A stretch of 64,000 bases of DNA from Hydrangea macrophylla. Lineage: Eukaryota; Streptophyta; Magnoliopsida; Cornales; Hydrangeaceae. Under the pieces are notes generated by a model. It was not told where the DNA came from. It saw nothing but the letters and a program-made list of their open reading frames with translations, and searched no databases. This document shows positions 43,151 to 54,460 of this stretch, in pieces. The stretch lies in the NCBI GenBank assembly GCA_033977485.1, contig CM066987.1, forward strand, positions 52,037,533 to 52,101,532. Reading direction: 5' to 3'. Within the stretch, counting starts at the first letter, position 1. Each line of letters starts with the position of its first letter. The position numbers and the translations under genes are program-made.

Positions 43151-45510
43151 GCCATTGCTAATGTACCGGTCGGGAAACCTCGGGTCCAGCACCACTTGCT
43201 CTAGTTGCTCCACCGGACCTACTCCATTTCTTTGATCCCTTAGGTCCATTTCCTGAATGTTCAATGTTTCAGTGACGGCTTCTCTACGTAGGGGGCTGAC
43301 GTAGCAACTCCGAGCGGTTGCTTGATCTCCCTGCAAGCTGCCAGGTTCATGGGGGGTTGGGAACTTGACCACCAGGATGTACGTTGACACAACCGCCTTG
43401 GTTTTGTTGAGAGTTGGTCTCCCGAGGATGGCGTTGTACGCGGACGGAGCTTCTACAACTACGAAGTTTGCCAACACCGACGTCTGTTGGGGGTAAGTTC
43501 CCATAAGAACCGAAAGCTCTATGGTTCCGAGCGGTTGTGTGATGGACCCGTTAAAACCTACCAGGGAAGTAGCCACTGGTTGGAGTCGATCCTTGGATAT
43601 CCCGAGCTGATCGAATGCCGAGGTGAACATGATATCAGAGGAACTGCCCGTGTCCACCAACACCCTTTTAACCACATAGTTCTCCACGGAGAGCGTCACC
43701 ACCAGTGGATCATCATGGGGGAAATGTAAGCCTAGCACGTCCTCAGAGGAGAATGTTAATACGTCAGTCGGGGGGGAGCCAGTGGAGTGGACATGCCAGA
43801 CATCTGATCGGGATGCCCTAGCATGCCTCTTCCTGGCCGACTGTGAGTCCCCTCCGCCCGAAGTTCCTCCAGAAATTACATTGATTTGCCCGAGGGGTCG
43901 CGGCTGCTCGGGGACCCGGGTGTCTTGCCGAGGTCGTCCATCTGTCGCTACGAACTCGGCTAGATGGCCCTGCTCAATCAGCTTTTCAATGGCAATCTTG
44001 AGCTTAAAGCAATCCTCTGTGTCATGTTCGTGGTCTTTGTGGAAGCGGCAAAACTTATCCCGATTTCTCTTACCGAGCGGGCTTTTCAGCTTTGCCTACT
44101 CTTGGAGTAGCCATCGGGTTTCGGTGGCGGCCATAACCTCATGAATAGGCCGGGAAAGGGGTGTGAACTTGATCGGGAGCTGTTCCCGACAACTTTTAGG
44201 CTGATCTTGTTTTATCTTCTTTCCCGAGCCCTTCTCTGAGGCATCGAGCTTCTGCTTTGATCCCGAGGACTCATCTTCTGCCAAACTAGCGCGTTTGGCC
44301 TTGAGGAATTCCTCGGTGTCGATGTACTTTCCGACCCTCTTCGAGAGCTCCACTAGGGTTATCGATCGGTCGTGGTGAAATGACGTGGCAACCTTGGTGT
44401 GTTGAACTCCTGAACAGAAGGCCGTGATTGCGGCTGTTTCATTCAAATTACGGATCTGGAGCTTCTATTGGTTGAAATGGTCCACATACTCCCTTAGGGA
44501 TTCCCCTTTTCGCTGCTTAACGGTCAGCAGCTGGGTGTCCGGTTGTGACCGGTCGAGCATCCCTACAAACTGGCTGATGAAGAGATTACTCAACGTCTTG
44601 AAGTTATCAACCGTTCGGGGTTTCAGAGCATGGAACCACTGCACGACTGGTCCTTTAAGGGTTCTAGGAAAGGCCAGGCACAATAACTCATCGACCGTGG
44701 TAACCAGCGCCATTTGAGCTTTGTATGTGCGGACATGGTCCACTGGGCTTCCTGAACCGTCATAGGAGCTAAGATGTGGCGGCTTGAATTTTCGCGGGAT
44801 AAGGAATCCCGTTATCTGGACAGTATAGGGCGACTCGGTCTCTGTGTTGGTGCAATCCTGGCCAAATTTACGATTCAACTTTCGATTTGCTGCTGCAAGT
44901 CCTCGATCTAGGCATTTATATCTCACCCGGTTCTCCTCTCCATATCTGAACGGTACGTCGGGTCTGATGATGAGGCCTCCTCCTTGAAGTGCATCATCCT
45001 CGGGGATAGAACCCGGTTCCGACTCTGGATAATCGTGTGCCTAAGATCTCCCCGGCTCCTGACTGGAGGGTCTTTGGCCGATTCTCGGGCCTTTTGTCCT
45101 GATTCCTCCCCTCTGGCGGCGCGTCGTTTGTTGATAATATATCTAGCATCTTCTACCCGGCGAGGATTGGTCCGAGCTCACCGTCTGGTACGCCTGGGCT
45201 CTCTGCTACAGTCACCATCCCAGGCGTGTTCCCAATCCGACGGGGACACCGGCGCAGAGTGGGTACAGTTCTGGACTCGTGCAGGCTCCCGGTCGGGGGC
45301 GCTTTTCCCGGGCTGGCTCTCGGGTTAAGGATGCTTTTCCTGTAGGGCCAACATCGCTTCGATCTGCTGCTGGGTCTGTCGCTAGCCTTCCAGAAGTTGC
45401 GCGAGCGCCGCTGTTACTTGCTCGGAGGTCATGGAGGCGGCCTGCTGCTCGAGTTGCAAGTTCTCCTGACCAGCCTGGGCGGTATTCTTCTTACTCGTCT
45501 TCGGTGGCTT
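43151..45510 (-). pseudogene. Gag and aspartic protease, Tat copy 2
   Basis: The position matching the gag ATG of copy 1 reads AAG here (complement of 45508-45510), so the start is lost. The capsid-like core (PRKFKPPHLSSYDGSG, WFHALKP) and the zinc knuckle (CRFHKDH type) are present, then protease with an intact active site, LVDTGSSSD. In-frame stops include TAG at 44465 (Gln in copy 1) and TAG at 44096. Open stretches are 44468-44926, 44099-44446 and 42917-44095. Gag would have formed the particle and protease would have processed it. Confidence 0.88.
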
Positions 45511-45551
45511 GTTAATCAATCGAAGATTTGTTTTTTGGAGAAAGCAGTCGC

Positions 45552-45569
45552 TTCCCACAGATGGCGCCA
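45552..45569 (-). other. Primer binding site, Tat copy 2
   Basis: The minus strand reads TGGCGCCATCTGTGGGAA, one base different from copy 1 (G to A at the eighth position). It sits next to the 5' LTR edge. Confidence 0.8.
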
Positions 45570-45575
45570 AACTGA

Positions 45576-46201
45576 TGATGCCGAAAATTGGTAAGAGAGG
45601 TTTAGATAAAGACACAAGAGATTGTATGCGGTTCGGCCGTTAATGATCTGACCTACGTCCACGGTTGCGTCAGTGCGCTTTCATTAGCATATCACCGGTG
45701 GTGTTTGGTGAGCCAACAGAGCGGGTGGCACTACCAGAAAATCGACTGGGTTTGTACGTAACGGTGAGCTGTTTATATGCCCTTCTTTGGAGTTAGAATG
45801 CGATCCCCTTCAATGGAGGTGGGTGGCCCCTTTTATAAGTACAAGAGACCACCCGTACAAGGCAACTTATTAGTTTTGGAAGCCTAATCTAGCTACAAGT
45901 TGATTAGCATGATTCAAGGAAAGTTTCCTAAGTGGTTTAGAAAACTACTTGCTCCTTCCATTTAGTCTTCTAGCTGGGATAGGAAATTGTCTGGTTGCTC
46001 GCTGAACAAGCAACCATGCCTTCTGGGGGGTGCACCCATGTAGGGCCGGTCTGAAGTGAATGTTCGGGCTGTTGATCATCCAGGGCGGTTCTGTGTAACG
46101 GCCCGAGAAGGCTGAGCAGTAGGCCCAGTTTCACGGTGACTTGACTTCTCTTTGCTGAGGTGGCGAGGGTTGATTTTGACCGGATATTTTTGTACATATC
46201 A
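45576..46201 (-). repeat. 5' LTR of Tat copy 2
   Basis: On the minus strand it starts TGATATGTAC and ends TTTTCGGCATCA; length 626 bp. A TATA box ACTTATAAAA lies at 45831-45840 on the minus strand, ahead of gag. It aligns with 35658-36230 apart from one 52-bp gap and scattered, mostly transition, differences. Confidence 0.93.
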
Positions 46202-46290
46202 CTCTCTAACGCCAGGAGTCCTTTTGCTTCTTCGCCTCTCCAAAAACTTATACATACAAATCTAATCAAGAAGTTCGAATTCAAATTTGG

Positions 46291-46443
46291 GTAATTCTTG
46301 GGACACAATTTTTATACAACTTTCACACAACCTTCCAAAAGATGCGTCTATCTCTCTCCTGTGTCACTGTGTGATCCAGTGACATCACATGAGAGAGATA
46401 GACACATCTTTTAAGAATGTAAAAGTTGTGTCCCAAAAATTAC
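46291..46443. mobile_element. Palindromic MITE (GTAATTNTTGGGACACAA ends)
   Basis: The left arm GTAATTCTTGGGACACAA and the complement of the right arm GTAATTTTTGGGACACAA match at all but one base. Pairing continues through AAAGATGYGTCTATCTCTCT. Length is about 153 bp with a short loop around GTGATCCAGTGAC. Non-coding. Confidence 0.75.
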
Positions 46444-47075
46444 TCTTCAAATTTTAAACACACTTCTCTTGAGATTTGATAGGCAAGTTGTGGACTACTA
46501 ATGGATCAACTGCATTTTGCATCCTTAAAATGAGTTTTGGTACCTAAACTGAAAAGCTGGAAGAACTATTTCTGAACCCCCAAGGCCAGCATTGTGTGTG
46601 AATGAGCATGCCCTTTCTACAGAAAAATAGCATTTCAAAAATTCCCAAAGTAATTTAACTCAACATAAAAGGTGGTTTCTACTAGAATCGGTGTCCTATT
46701 CCCAAAGTTTCCCTCATGATTCTAGCCTTCTAAATCCATCATGATTACGCGTATCAAATCGAGTTTACATGCATTATGAATTTACTTACAAATCTCACAG
46801 CCACGCATTATAGTAGCCCCAGCTATTCCAACACAAGAAATGTGATTTTCATTTTCACATGAAGTATGATCAACTCGATTCCTTTTTTTAAAATTTTTTT
46901 TTTTTATACGTTCATCCATCAAGAGATTGGTTTCAAAACATGCATACAATTTCATTGGAACTACTTAAATGTTCATCTCAGTAAAAAAAATTCACCCAAC
47001 AATGCAATATGAAACAAACTTATTAGAAAAGTCTTGCCAGTCTTGTCACATGCTAAGATCTTTTTCTTTAGCAAG
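46444..47075. other. Intergenic DNA downstream of the small membrane-protein gene
   Basis: AT-rich unique-looking sequence with no supported gene or element. It should contain the 3' UTR of the minus-strand gene that ends at 47076. Confidence 0.5.
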
Positions 47076-49570
47076 TTATCGCTCTACACGACTTTGATTG
47101 AGCAGAAGCACAACAGATACAAATACTGGAGTAGAGATCATAACCAGAGCCTGTAAGAGGTTGGGTCTTGTTATCTCAGGGAAAACAATGCTTCCATACT
47201 TGATCACAGCTGCACCCACAACAGAACCAACCAATAATTTCAACAAGTAGTTCAAATCCTCCTGCTTCACAAACAAACAGCTTCATTAGACAGACTGACT
47301 GACTGGATATTAACGACCCCACAACCTTAAAAAGTTTAAGAGGTCATAAAAATCAAGAAAGTCATCATGCCCTACTATATATAGTCGGGCATCATGGTAC
47401 TCATTTTGAACTACAGCCGTTTACGTTACGGCGACTGTGACCGTTATTTGAGACCTTGGCTATATAAGATAGTGCGGCATTTATGACATTGCGGCTTTGT
47501 TAAGGCGATTGGCATGGCATGGCATGTTTTTAACACTAAAGAGATGAAATGTCATCTCCTAGATACATGTGTGCTATACATATTTAGAAGCAATGCAATC
47601 ATGTTCCAAAGAGAGAAAATACTGTGTTCTTTGTGAGAGTTTTGTGTTCAAGCCAAGAACACCTTGAGAGAGTGTGCGCTTTTTGGGCATTGAGAGTGGG
47701 GGTTCTTTGGGTGTTGTTTAGAGTGTGGGTGTATAAGGATTTTGGGTGTGAGTTATATGATTTAGTTCAAGCAATCTTGTGGAGTGGGCGTGCGTTCTTT
47801 GGATGTTGAGAGTTGGGGTTCCTCGAATATTCAGAGCTTAGAAGCAGGAATCTTTAAAACGCTCCCCGCACCCGCTCCCGCCCCATTGAAGAAGAAACCT
47901 TTGAAACCTCGTAACGTTTAGCGCTTTCCCGCCCCGCTCCCGCTCCAGACCCCGCCTCCTCTCCCACTTTGTGCAACTTAGATATAATTTTGAGTCTGAG
48001 TTATTTGACTTAGTTCAACGTTCAAAGTTCAAACTATCTTGTACAAGTTTAATTCTCGTAGTGAAGAACAAGTCGACCCCAATTGATTGAGACACAAGAC
48101 TTGGTTTTGGTTTGGTTTGGTTTGGTTAGAGAAGAACAAGTCTCTCCGTAGACATATATATTGTTTTTCAACATCTGAACCACAAATTCTCATGTGCTCT
48201 CTTTTTCCCTATGTCAATTTATTTCTTTCTATTTGGTGGAGTAATTTCTATTCGGCTGCTTGAATCCCAACACACTTGTACACTGAGGGTGTCAACTGAA
48301 TTTTTCTTTTTCTTTTTTTCTTCGGATTTGTATCGGAAAATAAACATTATACATTACAAAATTAATCTTTGTCAAGAGTCATATTGACTTGAACAGCTTA
48401 TTTGCTTTGAAAATCAAGGCATATGAACCTTGTCACAGTGCCACAATTAGCACTTACAAACCACAACTCAGTCTGAAGCTCATTTATCTTCACAAACTTT
48501 CCAAGTCTCAACTCAGTATAAAGTGGCTCATGTTTTTAGCTATGGAATAAAAATATATCAATAGACAAATTTATCCCATACACGTAGTTACATATCATTT
48601 GTTTAATTTAGTGACGAGTCCCTCAATTCATATTAATTAAGTTTATAGGACAACCTTTTTGTTTTTTTTTTTCAATGGCTAGTGAAACTTAAACGGATCA
48701 AGTCCCTACGTTTTAAGGAGCCAAAAGGATATCCATTCTCCAAAAATGTCATTTTGGCTCCTCCTGTCCGAAAATTTGCAATTCAAGGGGAGAGGCAAAA
48801 GAGTAGCCAAAATGGCTCTTGGTGGAATGGAGAGAGGCAAGAGATTGGAGCCAAAAATAACAGAGAAGATTATAGCTATTAGACTGCCATAAAAGAAATG
48901 AGCAATACTATACTTTCCAAATTTGATGCTCAAAATGTGGTGTTTGTTCTACCTCGTCACAACATTTGAAATAAAATTTGAGATTTAAATTTTGGAAAAC
49001 ATAGCATTATTCTAAAGAAATGTATCAAATACTTATTTAATTTGCTATAATCATTTTAATTACTATGGTAAAGCCATGTGTGTAGCTAAAAAAAAAAATG
49101 CCTACTATTCATGGGATATAGACATATAGGCCTCGTTTGTTTCGCAGGACTAAAGGTGGGATAGAGGGATAGAGGGAGATTGGACTAATAGTCCATTTTA
49201 ATTGAATAGTCTGGCGTTTGGCGCAGCCATCCTGCTCGGGACTAATTGTCCATTTTAAAAGAATAGTCTCCCATATGGGGATTAAGTTATACCATGGGGA
49301 GGTGGTATTATTAGTCCCTGGACTATTAATTAAAAGGGACTAATTATCCAATCCTCTCCCTGTCATCCAAACGTGGCCATAGTGCACATATATAGTACTT
49401 CATGATGCTAACAAATATATACCCCCAAAAAAAAAAAAATATGTTTATATGTAGTGATATATATATATATATAGATATACATCCTCCAAATTCATGATAT
49501 TCAGAACCTATATACTACTCAACCAAGTTCATGAATTGACTTTCAATTCAACCAATTTGGATACAGAATA

Positions 49571-49631
<61 letters not shown>

Positions 49632-49904
49632 AGTTGTGAAGGCACGGATATTGGGGTCGTTTGTAGTGGAATTTATGTGGTCGTGACTTTGGGGTTCTTC
49701 TGAAGCTCGAACAAGAACATGCCTCTCAAGCGACGTCGTTCTAAAGAAATTAGCGACGCCAAAGGCGATTACCTTCGGCCGCATGACCGCATTAATCGGC
49801 CGGCTAGCAGATGTGGAAGGCAAAATCCTCCTCGGCAACGTACCCGTCGCTGTTGCCATATCCAAAAATGATCCACAGTTCATGCTATTTCTACCCCCCG
49901 CCAT
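47076..49904 (-). CDS. Small two-helix membrane protein, probably plastid-targeted, 2 exons, 153 aa
   Basis: Exon 1 is 49629-49904 (92 codons) and exon 2 is 47076-47261 (61 aa plus stop); GT-AG and phase 0 at the junction. The N-terminal 50-60 residues are rich in Ser, Thr and Arg (TLPRRILPSTSASRP), like a plastid transit peptide. Exon 2 gives two hydrophobic segments, YLLKLLVGSVVGAAVIKYG and LLQALVMISTPVFVSVVLLL, separated by FPEITRPN. I do not recognise the family. In-frame ATGs at 49883 and 49859 are alternative starts; the third directly precedes a plausible presequence. The 2.37-kb intron begins inside a GA microsatellite and contains a MITE and other repeats. Confidence rests on the clean splice fit. 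Confidence 0.72.
47671..47834 (+). repeat. Duplicated ~160-bp segment, copy 1 (in the intron)
   Basis: This stretch (GAGTGTGGGTGTATAAGG, GTGTGAGTTATNTGATTT, GGGGTTCCTC.AATATTCAG) matches 53349-53500 with high identity and short indels. A third, weaker copy of its middle part is at about 47990-48050. The source element is unknown. Confidence 0.75.
47835..49128. other. Intron sequence without recognised features
   Basis: AT-rich intron DNA with small GGTTT repeats near 48103-48126. No exon, RNA gene or bounded element could be supported. Confidence 0.5.
49129..49378. mobile_element. MITE with GGCC(T/A)CGTTTG ends in the intron
   Basis: The left end GGCCTCGTTTG pairs with the right end CAAACGTGGCC (one mismatch). 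The interior has repeated GGACTAATNNTCC phrases. Length is 250 bp. No certain target duplication is seen. Confidence 0.6.
49574..49627. repeat. GA/CT microsatellite abutting the intron donor
   Basis: About 27 GA units on the plus strand are CT on the gene strand. They begin at once after the donor: exon ...ACTCAG, intron GTCTCTCTCT. The 5' splice site therefore lies at the very edge of the repeat. Confidence 0.9.
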
Positions 49905-50148
49905 ATGTGGTCATCAATGAGTCACTCACTCATCCCCGTGCACAAAAACCCGTGACCCGAATCCGAACCGAATGGGTAGGGTCTGATTCGGGTCCAGTGG
50001 AAAGGTGCATTTTCGGGTCGGGTCTATTGTTTGGGTATACCGAACCAAACCCAGACCCAAGAATAAATAAACCCAACCAAACACTCTTCTCATTTACTGT
50101 CTTCAGACACTTCACCACAAAACTCTCTTCTCTAGTAGCAAACCCCAG

Positions 50149-50181
<33 letters not shown>

Positions 50182-50915
50182 GAAGCTGATTCACAATTAC
50201 CATCACCATCTGCAAAGAAGGGTTCATGTCATTTCATTGCCATTAAAGGTAAGAGATGTCGAGACCCAGAAAAGGTCTATTTGTTCTTTTTTCTTGGAAG
50301 CCCAAAAGCTGATTCGAGACCTAGAAGCTGATTCGAGACCCGATTTCCATTTCTTTTTCTTCGTTCCTGCCTTTCTGGGTCTTCCCCTTCCCGTTCCGAT
50401 GTAACGATTGTTTCTATTTTAGCTAACTGAAACTGGTAGCAGCTATCAATTGAACAATTACAACCATTTCCTATGACATTTTTTTTGGGTGTTTGAATAT
50501 CCCAGTTGAACTTTCATTGGGTATAGAGGTATTCTTATACTTAGCTGAGTTTGAAGTTCACCAGATTGTGTATTTCCTCTGTTTTAGAGAGAGATTGAAC
50601 ATTTTTTTTTTTTTTTGATACATGTAAACTCTCTCTCTCTCTCCAGCGAGCCCCACACATTCGAAAAAGTTGGCTCGTTTAACAAAATTTGGTAAGTATG
50701 GTTCACTTAAAAAAAATTTAAATCCCAAATACTTATCAAATACATACATTAGTATGGTTATTTTCAATAATAATGAGATCACTTCTAATAATAATGAGAT
50801 CATGTTAATATGTATTTTTAGAATACATGTGACAATTGATTTATTAAGACCAATTTTAATAATAATAAGACCACTTCAAATAATAATTGAATCACATCAA
50901 ATTTTATTTTTGGAA
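49905..50915. other. 5' flank of the small gene and AT-rich DNA
   Basis: The first 100 bp should hold the promoter and 5' UTR of the minus-strand gene. A CT run at 50152-50181 is followed on the plus strand by sequence that resembles a 5' UTR or first exon ending at a GTAAGAG donor near 50249, but no further exon was found. AATAATAATGAGATCA is repeated at 50765-50800. Confidence 0.4.
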
Positions 50916-51098
50916 GAGTAATGCTGCAGGCACAACACATTGTACAACACAAAGCACAACGGTGCTTTAAATGCCTGCACCCTGTGCTGTGTAAGTGGTG
51001 CATAGAAAAGTGTGAAAATTTCAAACAACACATGGTACAAGACATTTAAAGCCATGTTGTGCTTTGTGTTGTGCAATGTGGTGTCTATAGCATTACTC
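50916..51098. mobile_element. MULE-type MITE with 9-bp TSD TTTTTGGAA
   Basis: The ends GAGTAATGCTGCAGGCACAA and the complement of CTATAGCATTACTC are inverted. Pairing continues through ACAACACAAAGCACAAC and GGCTTTAAATG. TTTTTGGAA flanks both sides (50907-50915, 51099-51107), which places it with Mutator-like elements. Confidence 0.85.
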
Positions 51099-51500
51099 TT
51101 TTTGGAATACATGTGGAAGTAATCTGATTATTATTGAAAGTGATCTCAACGAATCCACTCACATATATTCCAAATATATATATTAAAGTGATCTAATTAT
51201 TATTAAAAGTGGTCGTACATGGGTTAAATTTTGTCAAATGAGGTTCACTTTATCAGAATGTGTTAATTAGTGTGTGTGAGAGAGAGAAAAGTGGTCCTAT
51301 TAGACCAATTGGTCTGTATAGACTGTGTGAGACATTGAGAGAGAGAGAGAGAGAGTAAGTGAGAGAGAAATAGAAAATTGAGATTAGAGAAAGAGGTCCG
51401 TTTTCTCTGGAAGACGGGCGGCCGTCCCAGAGTGGTGCTCTCTGGCACGAAAATCAAAAGAATGGCCACTTTTAAATTTGTCAATTGTGGGTCATTCTAC

Positions 51501-53135
51501 GACTTGTTTTCACAAATATTATTCTAAAATAATTTAATTATTAAATTAGGGTATGTTTTATTTTAAAGACATAATTGAGGTAAAACATTTTTATTAAAAA
51601 CGTTATTACATTGGCGTGGTTTCCAAAAATGATAATGACACATGACGTTATTGTAAATAACGCTATAATAATTATGTTTTTACAAAAAACGTCATTAATA
51701 ATTGAATTTTTTTAATTTCCAAAAAATAAAAACATTTTATGAAAAATGAGTAAAATGAATTTAGAAAAATAGGAGTGGCGGTTTTAGAAAGGACGCTATT
51801 ACCTTTTTTTATTATTATTTTTTTTAGTTGCAAATTAAAAAAAAAACATTTAAGGAAATTTAGAAAAATAATAGTGGCGTTCTTAAAAAACCGCCATTCA
51901 CTTTGTAGTGGCGTTCTTTAAAAATAATAGTGGCGTTCTTTCTCACTTAATCATAGACAAAAAAAAAAAAAAAAGTATACAATTTTTTTTCATGGTTAAT
52001 TTAGAAGGTACTTAATAATTTTTTAAGTGGAGCACGTTATCACACGAACTAAGGGTATGTTTGAGAATCCTGAAAATAAGATCAATTTTGGATTAAGGGT
52101 GTGTTTGATAACTCAATTAAGCGTTGAAAGTGAAAATTTAGCACTTAATTTCTATTACTTAATTTTTTTATTTTATTTTTTATCACACGGGCCCTTAAAA
52201 ACTGAAAATTAAGTACTGAAAATTAAGTGATGAATTTTAAGTACTGAAAGTTTTAAGCGATTGAATTTGCAATACTAAAAACAGCATTTCAAGTACCGAG
52301 ATGGAATGCATTTAATGTTTATTTTCAGTAGAAATTTTTCACTTAAAGTTTTCAGCAAATTTTTGGTTAGTTTTTCAATTAATTGGTATGTTATCAAACA
52401 CACTGAAAATAATTAAGTGTTGAAAATTTTCATTTTTACCACTTAATTGAGTTATCAAAGACATCAAAGTCTCACTTTTACCAAGTATTCATGAAATTCT
52501 TATACTATTGGTTTGATAAATGATCAGTTCGTTTGATAAAGTGCTCCACTTAAAAAATTATAGAGTGCCTTCTAAGTTCTAAATTAACCGGAAAAAAAAA
52601 TTGTATACTTTTTTTCTCTATGATTAAGTGAGAAAGCGGTGAGAAGGGGAGCAAATGAGCAATGCTGGCGAGAGACGCATGGGCCCATATACAAACAATT
52701 CACAGTCACATGGGCCCATATACAAAGTGAATGGCGGTTTTTTAAAGAACGCCACTATTATTTTTCTAAATTTCCTTAAATGTTTTTTTTTAATTTGCAA
52801 CTAAAAAAAAAAAATAAAATAAATAAAAGGTAATGGCGTCCTATCTAAAACCACCACTCCTATTTTTCTAAATTTATTTTTCTCATTTTTCATAAAATGT
52901 TTTTTGTTTTTGGAAATTAAAAAAATTCAATTATTAATAGGGTTTTTTTTGTAAAAACGTTATTATTATAGCGTTATTTACAATAATGTCATGTGTGTTA
53001 TTAGCGTTATTGGAAATCACACCAATGTAATGACATTTTTAGTAAGGACGTTTTACCCTAGTTATGTCTTTAAGATAAAACATACCCTAATTTAATAATT
53101 AAATTATTTTAGGACAATATTTGTGGAAACAAGTC
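51501..53135. mobile_element. Mutator-like element with ~500-bp inverted arms, TSD GTCATTCTAC
   Basis: It begins GACTTGTTTTCACAAATATT and ends with a close complement, flanked by GTCATTCTAC at 51491-51500 and 53136-53145 (9-bp duplication, tenth base shared). Arms of about 500 bp pair through AGGGTATGTTTTAT, TGACGTTATTG-like and GGCGTTCTTT segments. A second fold-back, about 52094-52470 (GTGTTTGATAACTCAATTAAG ends), is nested in the centre. No transposase is encoded. Confidence 0.87.
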
Positions 53136-53348
53136 GTCATTCTACCTGTATCCAATTTTTGCTTTAGTCTTTTTGGGTCTTTACTCTTTGTCATTCTCTA
53201 GTCAAATGGTGGGCCAACTATTAACTGTAATTTTGCCCTTTCTGATTTCTTGGAATAGTCAATTGGTGGGCCATTTAATTGTACATTTTTGGGACTTTTT
53301 TTGTAGTATTAGGGGCACAAATAATTTACACAAATATTTAAAAACACA

Positions 53349-53506
53349 CTATCTCTTGAGAGTAGGGTTCTTTTGGTGTTTAGAGTGTGGGTGTATAAGG
53401 ATTTTGGGTGTGAGTTATCTGATTTAGTTCAAGCGATCTTGTAGAATGGGCGTTCTTTGGATGTTGCAAATTGGGGTTCCTCAAATATTCAGAGTGTGAA
53501 TCAGAG
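53349..53506 (+). repeat. Duplicated ~160-bp segment, copy 2 (next to the chromovirus)
   Basis: It matches 47671-47834 from TTGAGAGT to ATATTCAGAG. It lies directly beside the chromovirus 3' LTR, so the retrotransposon may have inserted into this repeat. Confidence 0.75.
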
Positions 53507-54189
53507 TTGTCACGCCCCAACGTAGCATAAATAAGGAAAGCGTTTAATTTCCTTTATGGACCCGTAGGTCGCGACAGTTTGAAGGATCGATTCCGTCCCA
53601 AACGTCGAACAACAAAACATAATAATCAGAGTAAAGCAATCAAGGCTTACAAAAATTTTCTAACTTATTACATCTTATGATACGGGGTCAACTAAGGCAC
53701 ATACCGCCTTGAAATAAAACAATAACTTAGTGTCTGTTACAGTCATCCTTAAAACAAAACAGTTTAAAACTTAAAACATGTAAACTTAAAGCGTATAAAT
53801 AAATAAACGGTTTCTCTTATTCCAAAAGCAACCATTCTCAATTAGCATAGTCGTACGACTCCTCCTGGTTATAACCTGAAAAGCCTGAACACGAATGTCC
53901 AGGACGCATCAACGTCGTCAGCTTCAAGAAGCTGGTGAGTATTAAAAACATAACTTTAAATGTAAAACATACTCATTTACCATTTTTCCAATTCCCATTA
54001 AAAATTCACAAGTTTATATTTAAGGTAAAGAGCCTGTTTAGAAAACTACCACAACATTTTTAAAAGATAAATTCACACATATGTGACCGTGTTTGAGAAT
54101 GATGCACCATCTCATCTGACCGACTCTTTTCTCTCGACAAAACCCAACAACCCACTATCTTACTCCTGGTATCTTTGAAACACTAAGAT

Positions 54190-54460
54190 AACCACACTTT
54201 AGCAACGGGGCGCCAGGGAGTGTCCAGTTTGCCTCACACTTTGGTCCGGGGTACCAGGGAGTGTCCAATGCCTCACACTTTGAATACCCTAACCGCCATG
54301 CAAATACCGGGGCAACCCCTCACGCAGTATCCAGACTCGAGTATCAGGGAGTGTCCGTAGGCCACACTTTAGCACTACCATGGGTGCCAGGGAATGTCCG
54401 AGTTCGGCGTCACACACTTTAACGCTTCCATGGGCGTCAGGGAGTGTCCATGTTTGCCAC
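54190..54460 (-). repeat. Tandem AGGGAGTGTCC ... CACACTTT repeats in the chromovirus LTR
   Basis: Five copies of CAGGGARTGTCC, four of them followed within 10-17 bp by CACACTTT, occur at spacings of about 35-95 bp. The same set is at 62796-63035 in the other LTR. An (ACCACA)n tract follows at 54490-54540. Confidence 0.88.

Larger units (their letters stand above)
35658..46201 (-). mobile_element. Ty3/gypsy Tat-lineage retrotransposon, copy 2, complete with TSD CTCTC
   Basis: LTRs lie at 35658-36230 (3') and 45576-46201 (5'); CTCTC flanks both ends (35653-35657, 46202-46206). The PBS is at 45552-45569 and the polypurine tract at 36231-36246. Order on the minus strand is gag, protease, RT, RNase H, second RNase H, integrase; the antisense gene follows at 36629-39190 on the plus strand. 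It is 10.5 kb. The 3' LTR lacks about 52 bp present in the 5' LTR. Multiple stops and a lost gag start codon show it cannot move on its own. Confidence 0.95.

Noticed and set aside
50100..50404. First exon of a plus-strand gene upstream of the small gene
   Set aside because: A CT-rich stretch and a GTAAGAG donor are present, but no downstream exon or domain was found.
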